Source of the DNA: an uncultured Oscillospiraceae bacterium
GTDB taxonomy: Bacteria; Bacillota; Clostridia; Oscillospirales; Ruminococcaceae
Direction: 5' to 3'
Assembly (NCBI GenBank): GCA_905212515.1
Contig: CAJMEU010000061.1
Coordinates: 1-14,791, forward strand
Length of the DNA stretch: 14,791 bases
A program made the position numbers and the translations under genes. Positions 6,837 through 13,256 of this stretch are shown one piece after another; the stretch's first letter is position 1, and each line of letters opens with the position of its first letter. The notes below the pieces were generated by a model, which was given only the letters and a program-made list of their open reading frames with translations, did no database searches and was not told where the DNA came from.

Positions 6837-8198
6837 TCAGCCGTCGATCACTTTTTTCTGCAGCCATTTGTCGCCCAGGAAGCGGGGGACAAAGAAGGCG
6901 ATGCGGCCCAGCCAGTCGATGACCATGGCCACCCATACGCCCACCAGGCCCCAGCCCAGCCAGGTGCCCAGCACGATGGAGGCGCCCACGCGGAACAGCC
7001 ACATGGAGAACATGCTGACCACCATGGTGAAGCGGGCGTCGCCGGCGGCGCGCAGCGCCTGAGGCAGCATGAAGGAGGCGGGCCAGAAGAAGATATCGCA
7101 CACGCATACAAAGCGGATGATGAACAGGGCCAGCTGCGTGGTCTGGGCCGGCATGGCGTAAAAGCGCACCAGGGCCGGAGAGGCCACGATGACCAGCAGG
7201 CTGACGGACGCCATGGCCATGTAGGCCCACTTCAGCAGGCGCACCGTGTACCCGCGGGCCTGGGCCTTATCGCCCGCGCCCATACACCGGCCCACCACGG
7301 TGACGGCCGCCAGGCCGATGGCCGAGGCCGGGATGTTGGGGATGGAGCAGATGTTGTTGCACACGGCGTTGGCCGCGATGGCCGTGGTGCCGTAGGTGGT
7401 GATGAGGCCGGCCACCAGCAGCTTGCCGATCTGGAACATGCCGTTTTCCAGGCCCGTGGGCACGCCCACCCGCAGGATGCTTTTCACCAGGTAGCCTTTA
7501 TAGCAGGGCTTCCACAGCTTGTCGAAATAGATGGGCTGGGTTTGGTTCAGCAGCAGGCCCACCACCAGCACGGCCGCCACCATGCGGGACACCAGGCTGG
7601 CGACGGCCGCGCCGGCCACGCCCATGTTGAAGCCGTAGATGAGGACGGCGTTGCCGCCGATGTTGATGACGTTCATGATGAGGGAGGCGAAGAGGCTGAT
7701 CTTCGAGTTGCCCATGCTGCGGAACAGCGCCGCCCCGGCGTTGTACACGGCCAGGAAGGGGTAACTGAGGGCCGACAGCCAGAAATAGGTCTCGGCCGCC
7801 GCCATCACCTCCGGCTCCACCGCGCCGAACACGCCCTGCAGGATATGGCGGTTCCAGAGGATGGCCGCGGCCGCGATGACGCCGGAGCACACCAGCACCA
7901 CATAGAACAGCTGCTTGGCGCTGGCCACGGCGTTGTCCCGGTCGCGCCGGCCCAGGTACTGGCTGGCCACCACGGCGCCGCCGGTGGCCAGGGCCGCGAA
8001 CACCTGGATAAGCAGGATATTGATCTGATCCACCAGGGAGATGCCGGACACGGCCCACTGGCCCACGGTGGACACCATCATGGTGTCGGCCATGCCGACG
8101 GTGACGGCCAGGAACTGCTCGGCGATGAGCGGCAGGATCAGCCGCTTCAGCTGTTCGCCCGTAAAAATAGTGCCCACAAAGGGCGCGCGTTTGCCCAT
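6837..8198 (-). CDS. MATE-family multidrug/metabolite exporter
   Basis: A 453-residue polytopic membrane protein read from the ATG at 8198, which has AGGGGG six bases upstream. An in-frame ATG at 8222 would lie upstream of the predicted transcription start, so it is less likely. About 12 hydrophobic segments fall in two homologous halves. The N half contains GMADTMMVSTVGQWAVSGIS, typical of the family, and the second half shows GVPTGLENGMFQIGK (in the segment that usually starts the repeat) and AVTVVGRCMGAGD. MATE proteins exchange Na+ or H+ for cationic drugs or metabolites across the inner membrane (established). The substrate cannot be told here. It is first in a two-gene unit with the C39-like protein. 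Its promoter has a perfect palindrome in the spacer, which suggests control by a repressor. Confidence 0.93.
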   Translation of the reverse strand: MGKRAPFVGTIFTGEQLKRLILPLIAEQFLAVTVGMADTMMVSTVGQWAVSGISLVDQINILLIQVFAALATGGAVVASQYLGRRDRDNAVASAKQLFYVVLVCSGVIAAAAILWNRHILQGVFGAVEPEVMAAAETYFWLSALSYPFLAVYNAGAALFRSMGNSKISLFASLIMNVINIGGNAVLIYGFNMGVAGAAVASLVSRMVAAVLVVGLLLNQTQPIYFDKLWKPCYKGYLVKSILRVGVPTGLENGMFQIGKLLVAGLITTYGTTAIAANAVCNNICSIPNIPASAIGLAAVTVVGRCMGAGDKAQARGYTVRLLKWAYMAMASVSLLVIVASPALVRFYAMPAQTTQLALFIIRFVCVCDIFFWPASFMLPQALRAAGDARFTMVVSMFSMWLFRVGASIVLGTWLGWGLVGVWVAMVIDWLGRIAFFVPRFLGDKWLQKKVIDG

Positions 8199-8224
8199 GG
8201 AAGTCCCCCTCTTTCTTACCATTT

Positions 8225-8253
8225 ATTTTGCGCCTTTTTTACAAAAAAGGCAA
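8225..8253 (-). promoter_or_regulatory. Candidate MATE promoter with palindrome in the spacer
   Basis: The minus strand reads TTGCCT (8253-8248), 17 bases, then CAAAAT (8230-8225). Overlapping it is a perfect inverted repeat at 8232-8251, with 9-bp arms (GCCTTTTTT and AAAAAAGGC on the plus strand) around 2 bases. The hexamers are imperfect, so the promoter is only likely. The palindrome is certain. Confidence 0.5.
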
Positions 8254-8273
8254 GAGGGATTTGTGCAGGTTTG

Positions 8274-8300
8274 AAAAAAGGGCGTCCATTCGGACGCCCT
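8274..8300 (-). terminator. Intrinsic terminator of metNIQ
   Basis: Arms GGGCGTCC (8280-8287) and GGACGCCC (8292-8299) with a 4-base loop are followed on the minus strand by TTTTTT (8279-8274). It begins 16 bases after the metQ stop. Confidence 0.92.
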
Positions 8301-8315
8301 GAGGGAAGGACCGCT

Positions 8316-9197
8316 TTACGCGTTGGGCAGCACGCTGCCCTGGTATTTTTCAGTGATCCACGCCTTCATCTCGTCGCTTTTCAGCACTTTGACCAGGGCC
8401 TGGATCTCGGGGCGGCCCTCGTCGCCCGCGCGCACGGCGATGATATTGGCGAACACCGACGCCGCGTCGCCGGCGGCGTCCTCGGTGACCAGGAGCTTGT
8501 CGGCGATGCCGGCGGGGATGGCGTAGTTGCCGTTGATGACCGCGAAGTCCAGATCAGGCAGGCTGGCGGGCAGGTTGGCGGCCTCCAGCGCCTGGATCTT
8601 CACGTTGTGGGGATTTTCGGCAATGCCGTCGTACTCGGAAAAGGTGATGTCCTCGGCGCTGCGGAAATATTCGAGGTCGATGCCGTCCTTGAGGATGAGC
8701 ACGCCGTTGTCCTGCAAAAGCAGCAGGGCGCGGCCGCCGTTGGTGGCGTCGGCCGGGATGCCGATGACCGCACCGTCGGGCACGTTGGCCAGGTCGCCGG
8801 ATTTGCCGGCATACACGCCCAGGGGCTCGTAGTGGATGGCGCCGGCGGAGACCAGGTTTGTGCCCTGCTCGGCGTTGAAGTTGGTGAGATAGGGCTGATG
8901 CTGGAAGTAGTTGGCGTCCAGGCTGCCCTCGGCCAGGGCGGTGTTGGGCATGACGTAATCGTCGAACTCCACGATGTCCAGGGTGATGCCCTCGGCGGCC
9001 AGCAGCTCGTCCGCGTGCTCGAGGATCTCGGCGTGGGGCGCCGGGGAGGCGCCCACTTTCAGCACCGCGTTTTCCGTGGACGGCGCGCTTTGGGCCGGCG
9101 CAGAGGCGGAGGCCGGCGCGGACGAGGACGCCCCGCCGCAGGCGGCCAGAGAGAGCGCCAGGGCGGCGCTTACGGTGATCGCAAACAACTTTTTCAT
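8316..9197 (-). CDS. metQ: Methionine-binding lipoprotein MetQ (NLPA family)
   Basis: A 293-residue substrate-binding lipoprotein of the methionine ABC importer. The start is the ATG at 9197, with AAAGGAG upstream. An in-frame ATG at 9230 only adds residues before the signal. Residues 1-19 form a lipoprotein signal, with lipobox LAAC and Cys20 as the predicted lipidated residue. A Ser/Ala/Pro-rich tether runs to about 50. The mature domain has the family signatures VGASPAPHAEILEHA, FDDYVMPNTALAEGSLDANY, FQHQPYL and FAVINGNYA. It captures L- or D-methionine outside the membrane and delivers it to MetI. It is last in metN-metI-metQ, with an 87-base gap after metI that contains a small 5-bp-stem hairpin (CCCGT/ACGGG). 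A strong terminator follows. Confidence 0.95.
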   Translation of the reverse strand: MKKLFAITVSAALALSLAACGGASSSAPASASAPAQSAPSTENAVLKVGASPAPHAEILEHADELLAAEGITLDIVEFDDYVMPNTALAEGSLDANYFQHQPYLTNFNAEQGTNLVSAGAIHYEPLGVYAGKSGDLANVPDGAVIGIPADATNGGRALLLLQDNGVLILKDGIDLEYFRSAEDITFSEYDGIAENPHNVKIQALEAANLPASLPDLDFAVINGNYAIPAGIADKLLVTEDAAGDAASVFANIIAVRAGDEGRPEIQALVKVLKSDEMKAWITEKYQGSVLPNA

Positions 9198-9284
9198 AAT
9201 TTTCTCCTTTTTGCACAAAAAATTTTTCAAAATTTCTCTATTCCCACCCGTCTCTAGAAAACGGGAGTTGGCGATGGCGCGCGC

Positions 9285-9953
9285 TCAGCGGTTGCGCTTG
9301 TCGGCGCGGCGGGCGGCCGTGTCGAAGATGATCTGGATGATGCAGACCAAGGCGATGAGGATCACGAGGATGGCGTACATGACGTCTTTCTGATAGCGCT
9401 GGAAGCCGAAGCGGTAGGCGATGTTGCCCAGGCCCCCGGCGCCCACGGTGCCGGTGATGGCCGTGTAGCCCAGAATGGTGATGAGGCTGATGGACAGGCC
9501 CCGCAGCAGGCTGGGCACGCTTTCCACCAGCAGCACGCGGGTGATGACCTGCCAGCGGGTGGCACCCATGCACACCGCGGCCTCCACCACGCCCTGGTCG
9601 ATCTCCTCCAGGCTTTGCTCCACCATGCGGGCGATGAAGGGCGCGGCCGAGATGGAGAGGGACACCAGCGCGGCCGTGGCGCCGATGGACGTGCCCACGA
9701 TGGCCCGGGTGAAGGGGATGAGGAAGAACATCAGGATGACAAACGGGATGCTGCGCAGGATATTCACCACCCAGCCGAAGGCCGCGTTGAAGCGGGGCGC
9801 GGCGGCGATGCCGCCCTTTTTGGTGACGGTGAGCAGCACGCCCATGGGCAGGCCCGCCGCGTAGGCCAGCAGGGTGGTGGCCAGCGCCATGTACAGCGTT
9901 TCCAGCGTGCCCTCGGCCAGCAGCGGGGCGTATTTTGCAAAAAATTCCGCCAT
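9285..9953 (-). CDS. metI: Methionine ABC transporter permease MetI
   Basis: A 222-residue permease with about five transmembrane helices, the normal size for MetI. The cytoplasmic EAA loop, which couples to the ATPase, is at about 124-150 (EAAVCMGATRWQVITRVLL). Other family signatures are ILRSIPFVILMF, GTSIGATAAL, and the C-terminal GAGGLGNIAYRFGFQRY. The ATG at 9953 has AGGAGG inside the end of metN, whose stop is 3 bases away, so expression is probably coupled. It forms the membrane channel for methionine with MetN and MetQ. Confidence 0.96.
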   Translation of the reverse strand: MAEFFAKYAPLLAEGTLETLYMALATTLLAYAAGLPMGVLLTVTKKGGIAAAPRFNAAFGWVVNILRSIPFVILMFFLIPFTRAIVGTSIGATAALVSLSISAAPFIARMVEQSLEEIDQGVVEAAVCMGATRWQVITRVLLVESVPSLLRGLSISLITILGYTAITGTVGAGGLGNIAYRFGFQRYQKDVMYAILVILIALVCIIQIIFDTAARRADKRNR

Positions 9954-9956
9954 GGC

Positions 9957-10697
9957 TCACACCTCCTTGTTCAGCAGCAGCTTTGCCACGGCGCTGTGCG
10001 GACCCGAAAACACCTGGGACACCGCGCCCTGCTCGACCACTTTGCCGTCGCCGATGACGGCCACGTGGGAGCAGATGGCGGAGACCACGCTCAGCTCGTG
10101 GGTGATGATGATGATGGTGACGCCCAGCTGCCGGTTGATCTGGCGCAGCAGTTTCAGCATGGACTGGGTGGTGAGGGGGTCCAGGGCGCTGGTGGGCTCG
10201 TCGCACAGCAGGGTCTCGGGGTTGGTGGCCAGGGCCCGGGCGATGGCCACCCGCTGCTTCTGCCCGCCGGAGAGCTGGGCCGGATAGCTGGCCGCCTTGT
10301 CCGACAGGGCCACGAGGTCCAGCAGCTGGGCCACGCGGGCGGCCGTCTTCGCCTTGTCCCAGCCCTTTTCCAGCTTGAGGGGGAAGGCCACGTTCTCGGC
10401 CACGGTTTTCTGCATCAGCAGATTGTAGCCCTGGAACACCACGCCCATTTTGCGCCGGGCGCCGCGCAGGGCCGCGCCCGTCATGGCCGCCAGGTCCTGG
10501 CCGTCCAGCAGCACGCGGCCGGCGGTGGGCGTCTCCAGCAGGGAGAGGCAGCGCAGCAGCGTGGACTTGCCCGCGCCGGACATGCCGATGATGCCGTAAA
10601 TGTCGCCTGTTTCCACCTTGAGGCTGACGTTGTCCAGCGCCGTCACGCGGCTGGCGCCGTCGGCGAACACTTTTGTCAGGTCTTGTATCTCGATCAA
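9957..10697 (-). CDS. metN: Methionine ABC transporter ATPase MetN, short form without NIL domain
   Basis: A 246-residue ATPase that powers methionine import. Walker A is GMSGAGKST (38-46), the Q-loop Gln is 89, the signature LSGGQ is at 142-146, Walker B is LLCDEP (163-168), and the H-loop His is 200. It reads from a TTG codon. No ATG, GTG or closer start fits, and AGGAG lies 10 bases upstream. A 13-bp palindrome (10692-10704, GATCAA-A-TTGATC) covers the start codon and could hide it in a hairpin. MetN of E. coli is about 343 residues because of a C-terminal NIL (ACT-like) domain that binds methionine and inhibits transport. That domain is absent here. First gene of metNIQ, behind a methionine T-box leader. 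Confidence 0.95.
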   Translation of the reverse strand: MIEIQDLTKVFADGASRVTALDNVSLKVETGDIYGIIGMSGAGKSTLLRCLSLLETPTAGRVLLDGQDLAAMTGAALRGARRKMGVVFQGYNLLMQKTVAENVAFPLKLEKGWDKAKTAARVAQLLDLVALSDKAASYPAQLSGGQKQRVAIARALATNPETLLCDEPTSALDPLTTQSMLKLLRQINRQLGVTIIIITHELSVVSAICSHVAVIGDGKVVEQGAVSQVFSGPHSAVAKLLLNKEV

Positions 10698-10704
10698 ATT
10701 GATC
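10692..10704. repeat. Palindrome over the metN start codon
   Basis: GATCAA-A-TTGATC, with 6-bp arms, overlaps the TTG start. A second small hairpin, CCCC-GCAA-GGGG on the minus strand (10738-10727), with a GNRA loop, lies just upstream of the ribosome site. Either could reduce initiation. No function is shown. Confidence 0.35.
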
Positions 10705-10741
10705 CCGCTCCTTCATGCAAAGTTTCCCCCTTGCGGGGCAC

Positions 10742-10766
10742 AAAAAATGGTCGAAGACTATTTTTT
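10742..10766. repeat. Hairpin of the duplicated leader repeat, unit 1
   Basis: AAAAAATGGTC, loop GAA, then GACTATTTTTT pair over 11 bp with one G-T wobble. The equivalent hairpin in front of the other repeat copy is at 10828-10850 (AAAAATAGCC, loop GCA, GGCTATTTTT). One C-G pair there is replaced by T-A here, with pairing kept. Confidence 0.65.
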
Positions 10767-10832
10767 TGGCCATGTGGCCAGTTCTCTGGCCACGGCCATA
10801 GAGATAAGTTTTTTATTGCGGAGCAATAAAAA
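10758..10832. repeat. Hairpin-rich tandem repeat, copy A
   Basis: About 75 bases, near-identical to 10843-10916, offset by 85 bases. It contains GTGGCCAG-TTCT-CTGGCCAC (8-bp stem), the shared linker GGCCATAGAGATAA, and TTTTTATTGC-GGA-GCAATAAAAA (10-bp stem). It lies in the leader between the T-box terminator and metN. It resembles a dispersed intergenic repeat, but only these two copies were seen in this window. Confidence 0.75.
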
Positions 10833-10842
10833 TAGCCGCAGG

Positions 10843-10916
10843 CTATTTTTTGGCCATGTGGCAGTCCTCTGGCCACGGCCATAGAGATAAATTTTTTATT
10901 GCAACGCAATAAAAAA
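10843..10916. repeat. Hairpin-rich tandem repeat, copy B
   Basis: Second copy of the 75-base unit. The GC-rich stem has lost one C and is weaker. The AT-rich stem is intact (TTTTTTATTGC, loop AAC, GCAATAAAAAA, 11 bp). Its final A run is the T run of the T-box terminator on the minus strand, so repeat and terminator are joined directly. Confidence 0.75.
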
Positions 10917-10946
10917 GCCCGCCCTTGCCTAAAAGCAAGGACGGGC
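10911..10946 (-). terminator. T-box leader terminator of metNIQ
   Basis: On the minus strand a 12-bp stem (10946-10935 with 10928-10917, one U-G wobble) is followed by TTTTTT (10916-10911). It directly follows the T-box motif and should form when tRNA-Met is charged. Confidence 0.93.
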
Positions 10947-11246
10947 AGAAAAGCCGTGGTACCACCTTGGTTCGCCGCCTGTTTATCGGGCGGCCTCAGC
11001 CGCTGCGCCCGCGGATGACACGGGTTACAGCGCGGCACTGTAACGGGTGCACCCGTCGAAAGCTAACGCCCGGCCGGGAATGTACCGGCCATTGGCCCCG
11101 CTGCTTCCTTTGCAGCGGGCGGCGTGTCGCCCTCGCAACTCAGAGGCCATGTTCGGCACCGTTCCCTTCGCCCCTTTTCACCAGCCGGGGCTCTCTGCGG
11201 AAGTTCCGGGTGCGTACTCTCCTCGTCAGCGTCTTTCGGAATATGT
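10911..11246 (-). ncRNA. Methionine-specific T-box leader
   Basis: The RNA starts near 11246. The T-box motif AAGGTGGTACCACGGC is at 10968-10953, directly before the terminator. Its UGGU bulge should pair with the ACCA end of uncharged tRNA. The lower part of Stem I can be drawn from the sequence. GAGG (11224-11221) pairs with CCTC (11146-11143), and GCACC (11213-11209) with GGTGC (11160-11156). Between them lie the loop-E strand AGAGTAC and the opposite strand CGAAC-ATG-G. The specifier codon is therefore ATG at 11150-11148, that is methionine, which fits the genes downstream. The conserved AGAGA...CTGGTGAAA region of distal Stem I is also present. A strong 8-bp Stem III lies around 11100-11120 (CCCGCTGC/GCAGCGGG). 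Uncharged tRNA-Met should favour the antiterminator and allow metNIQ expression. Confidence 0.92.
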
Positions 11247-11251
11247 GCCAT

Positions 11252-11280
11252 ATTATACGACGGTTCGCGGGCTTTGTCAA
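11252..11280 (-). promoter_or_regulatory. Consensus sigma-A promoter of the T-box/metNIQ operon
   Basis: The minus strand reads TTGACA (11280-11275), exactly 17 bases, then TATAAT (11257-11252). Both hexamers match consensus fully. The predicted start is near 11246. Confidence 0.93.
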
Positions 11281-11287
11281 GCCCGCG
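11266..11287. promoter_or_regulatory. Palindrome enclosing the -35 element of the metNIQ promoter
   Basis: CGCGGGCTT (11266-11274) and AAGCCCGCG (11279-11287) form a perfect 9-bp inverted repeat around TGTC, with the -35 hexamer in its centre. No T run follows on either strand, so it is not a terminator. It may be an operator. Confidence 0.5.
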
Positions 11288-11367
11288 GCAAAATTTTCAC
11301 GGCTCTAGGGCGACACCGCACAAAGAACGTGTCCGGATCGCGCCGGCAGGTTTTTCGCCGATGAAAC

Positions 11368-11402
11368 AAAAACCCCAGGCAATCCTTTATGGATCGCCGA
11401 GG
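11368..11402 (-). terminator. Intrinsic terminator after the MIF-like gene
   Basis: On the minus strand CCTCGGCGATCC (11402-11391) pairs through a 5-base loop with GGATTGCCTGGGG (11385-11373), with one bulge and several wobbles, followed by TTTTT (11372-11368). It lies about 78 bases after the stop. Confidence 0.65.
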
Positions 11403-11479
11403 ATTTTTGTAAAATCTGACGGGAACGCTGCTGGCAAGACGGGTGCGCCGCCGGCAGGCGGCCTTTGGGCAGCGGCGCC

Positions 11480-11821
11480 CTAGAAATTGCGGCCGTTCCA
11501 GCCCCAATATTCCGTCTCGGCGTATTTTACATACACCCGCTGGGGGGACAGGCCCAGGGCGCCCTCCAGGATCTCGGTGATGCGGCCGGTGAGGTTATCG
11601 TAATCCTCGCCCGGGGCGCCGCCGTACACGCTGACGGCCACCAGGGCCGCGGGGTCGTCGGTGCCGGCCATCCACAGGCGGGCGTCGTCCTCCAGGCGCA
11701 CCATCAAAAAGTCCTCGCTTTTGCCGCGCAGGGCGGTGACGGCGTGGCCCAGCTGCCGTTTGATGGCCTCGCCCGCGGCCTCGGGCACGGGCAGGTTGGT
11801 CGTGACATGGATATAAGGCAT
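11480..11821 (-). CDS. MIF-like tautomerase
   Basis: A 113-residue protein of the macrophage migration inhibitory factor family. The ATG at 11821 has AGGAGG seven bases upstream. The longer open frame upstream is a shadow of the CBS-protein gene. The N-terminus MPYIHVTTNLPVP matches the family. After Met removal Pro1 would be the catalytic base of keto-enol (phenylpyruvate) tautomerisation. A Lys in RGKSEDF aligns with MIF Lys32, and RVYVKY carries the Tyr equivalent to Tyr95. The position of Asn97 is Lys here. The C-terminal GWNGRNF matches the MIF GWN region. The CxxC oxidoreductase motif of human MIF is absent. The length is that of human MIF, and a trimer is expected. It follows the CBS-protein gene by 37 bases, probably in one operon. 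The physiological substrate is unknown. No signal peptide is seen. Confidence 0.9.
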   Translation of the reverse strand: MPYIHVTTNLPVPEAAGEAIKRQLGHAVTALRGKSEDFLMVRLEDDARLWMAGTDDPAALVAVSVYGGAPGEDYDNLTGRITEILEGALGLSPQRVYVKYAETEYWGWNGRNF

Positions 11822-11841
11822 AAAGCTTCCTCCTTTTCCTG

Positions 11842-11857
11842 AGGCCGCCGGCGGCCT
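11842..11857. repeat. GC palindrome between the CBS-protein and MIF-like genes
   Basis: AGGCCGCC followed directly by GGCGGCCT, a perfect 16-bp palindrome in the 37-base intercistronic gap. No T run follows, so it is more likely an mRNA-processing or stability hairpin than a terminator. Confidence 0.45.
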
Positions 11858-11858
11858 G

Positions 11859-13139
11859 TCAGGCGCGCTGGGGGTCCTCCTGGCCGTCCTTGTTGTAGGC
11901 GACCTCCACCTGCTGGATGCGCTGATCCGCCACGGAGAGGATGCGCAGGTCCAGGTCCTTGTAATGGAAGGTCTCGCCGGGCTCGGGGATATGCTCCAGG
12001 ATCTCCAGGGCCCAGCCGCCCACGGTAGCGTAATCGCTGTCGAAATTTTTGTCCACAAAGCCGATGGCCTCGAACAGATCCTCGGGATCAGTGTCGCCGG
12101 ACACCTGCCAGGTATTGGGGCCCGTCTGGCAGACGGTGGTTTTGGCCTGATCCGTCTCGTCCCAGATCTCGCCCACAAGCTCCTCCAGGATATCCTCCAT
12201 GGTGACCAGGCCCACAGTGCCGCCGTGCTCGTCGATGACGATGGCCATGTGCTGTTTTTCCCGGCGCAGTTCGGCCAGCAGGCTGTTGATGCGCTTGGTG
12301 CGGTAGACGAATTTGGCCTCGCGCATCAGCGCTTCCGGCTGCAGGGGGCTGCCCACCGCCACGGCGGACAGGATGTCCTTCACGTGCAGGATGCCCACGA
12401 TGTTGTCGATGGTGTCCTCGTACACGGGGATGCGGGAGTAGCCGCCCTTCACGCACAGGTCCACGATCTGCTGCTGGGGGGCGTTTTTGTCCACGGCCGC
12501 CATATCCACCCGGGGCACCAGGATGTCCTGGGCGGTGATGGAGTCGAACTCGATGACCGACTGGATGATGTCCGTCTCCTGCCGGTCCAGCACGCCCTCC
12601 TCCTCCACGGTGTCGATGATGGTTTTCAGCTCTTCTTCCGTGACGCTGGGCTGCACGTTGAGCTCAGCCGAGCGGCGGCCGGTGAGCAGGCGCTTGATCT
12701 GCACGAACACCCACACGAAGGGGGTGAGCAAAACCTTTATGACGTGCAGGGGGCTGGCGGCGGTGAGGGCCATGCGCTCGGCGTTTTCCTTGGCGAAGCT
12801 TTTGGGCAGGATCTCGCCGAAGATCAGCACCAACACCGTGCACACGCCGGTGGCCACGGCCGCGCCGCTTTGCCCCAGGGCCGCGGTGAACAACACGGTG
12901 GAGATGGAGGTAAAGGCGATGTTCACCACGTTGTTGCCGATGAGGATGGTGGAGAGCGTGCGGTCAAAATCGTCGGCCAGGCGCATCACCAGGCCGGCCT
13001 TTTTGTCGCCGTCCTCCACGCGGGCTTTCAGCCGCATCTTGTTCACCGAGGCCAGCGACGTCTCGCTGGCGGAGAAAAAGGCCGACAGGCAAAGCAGCAG
13101 GATCAGGGCAAGCCACATACTAGGGCCAGGGGTATCCAA
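11859..13139 (-). CDS. CorC/HlyC-type transporter-associated CBS membrane protein
   Basis: A 426-residue protein. Residues 8-170 are the CNNM/DUF21 membrane domain (hydrophobic helices, SASETSLAS at 23-31, GEILPKSFAKENAER at 108-122). A tandem CBS pair (about 206-330) follows, then a CorC_HlyC domain (about 345-421, with VGGWALEILEHIPEPGE). Relatives are linked to Mg2+/Co2+ efflux or resistance, and the CBS pair binds nucleotides (established for the family). The older haemolysin label is not supported. It starts at a TTG codon. The GGAGTGG stretch lies in front, while the internal ATG at 13118 lacks any ribosome site and would cut the first membrane helix lead-in. It is divergent from the HAD gene and likely co-transcribed with the MIF-like gene. 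Confidence 0.9.
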   Translation of the reverse strand: MDTPGPSMWLALILLLCLSAFFSASETSLASVNKMRLKARVEDGDKKAGLVMRLADDFDRTLSTILIGNNVVNIAFTSISTVLFTAALGQSGAAVATGVCTVLVLIFGEILPKSFAKENAERMALTAASPLHVIKVLLTPFVWVFVQIKRLLTGRRSAELNVQPSVTEEELKTIIDTVEEEGVLDRQETDIIQSVIEFDSITAQDILVPRVDMAAVDKNAPQQQIVDLCVKGGYSRIPVYEDTIDNIVGILHVKDILSAVAVGSPLQPEALMREAKFVYRTKRINSLLAELRREKQHMAIVIDEHGGTVGLVTMEDILEELVGEIWDETDQAKTTVCQTGPNTWQVSGDTDPEDLFEAIGFVDKNFDSDYATVGGWALEILEHIPEPGETFHYKDLDLRILSVADQRIQQVEVAYNKDGQEDPQRA

Positions 13140-13177
13140 AATTTCACCACTCCAAGTACAAAATTTATAATAACTCT

Positions 13178-13206
13178 ATCTTAGCAAAAGGCTGTAAAAA
13201 AATCAA
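13178..13206 (-). promoter_or_regulatory. Promoter of the CBS-protein gene
   Basis: The minus strand has TTGATT (13206-13201), 17 bases, TAAGAT (13183-13178). It overlaps the divergent HAD promoter. Confidence 0.55.
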
Positions 13207-13221
13207 CGGCCATTGTATAAT
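13193..13221 (+). promoter_or_regulatory. Promoter of the HAD gene
   Basis: TATAAT at 13216-13221 is a perfect -10. A weak -35, TGTAAA, is at 13193-13198 with a 17-base spacer. The start is predicted near 13228. Confidence 0.6.
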
Positions 13222-13256
13222 AAACGCGGGGCGCCTGCCCTTTTTAAAAGGAAAGG

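Noticed and set aside
6315..9257. Plus-strand open frame of 980 codons
   Set aside because: It runs antisense over four well-supported genes and their terminator, with no recognisable domain.
9238..10773. Minus-strand open frame of 511 codons
   Set aside because: An out-of-frame shadow of metN and metI, whose own frames carry clear motifs.
10742..10916. CRISPR array
   Set aside because: Only two units, both palindromic throughout, with no unique spacers and no cas genes.
10694..11038. Small protein (114 codons) across the leader repeats
   Set aside because: The frame runs through the T-box terminator and hairpin repeats, and has no ribosome site.
10911..11246. SAM (S-box) riboswitch for metNIQ
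   Set aside because: The T-box motif and specifier loop explain the leader better. No S-box core sequence was seen.
11859..13139. Haemolysin
   Set aside because: The historic HlyC-like name is misleading. The domains are CNNM, CBS pair and CorC, linked to cation transport.
11964..13184. Plus-strand open frame of 406 codons
   Set aside because: Antisense shadow of the CBS-protein gene, Gly/His-rich and without motifs.
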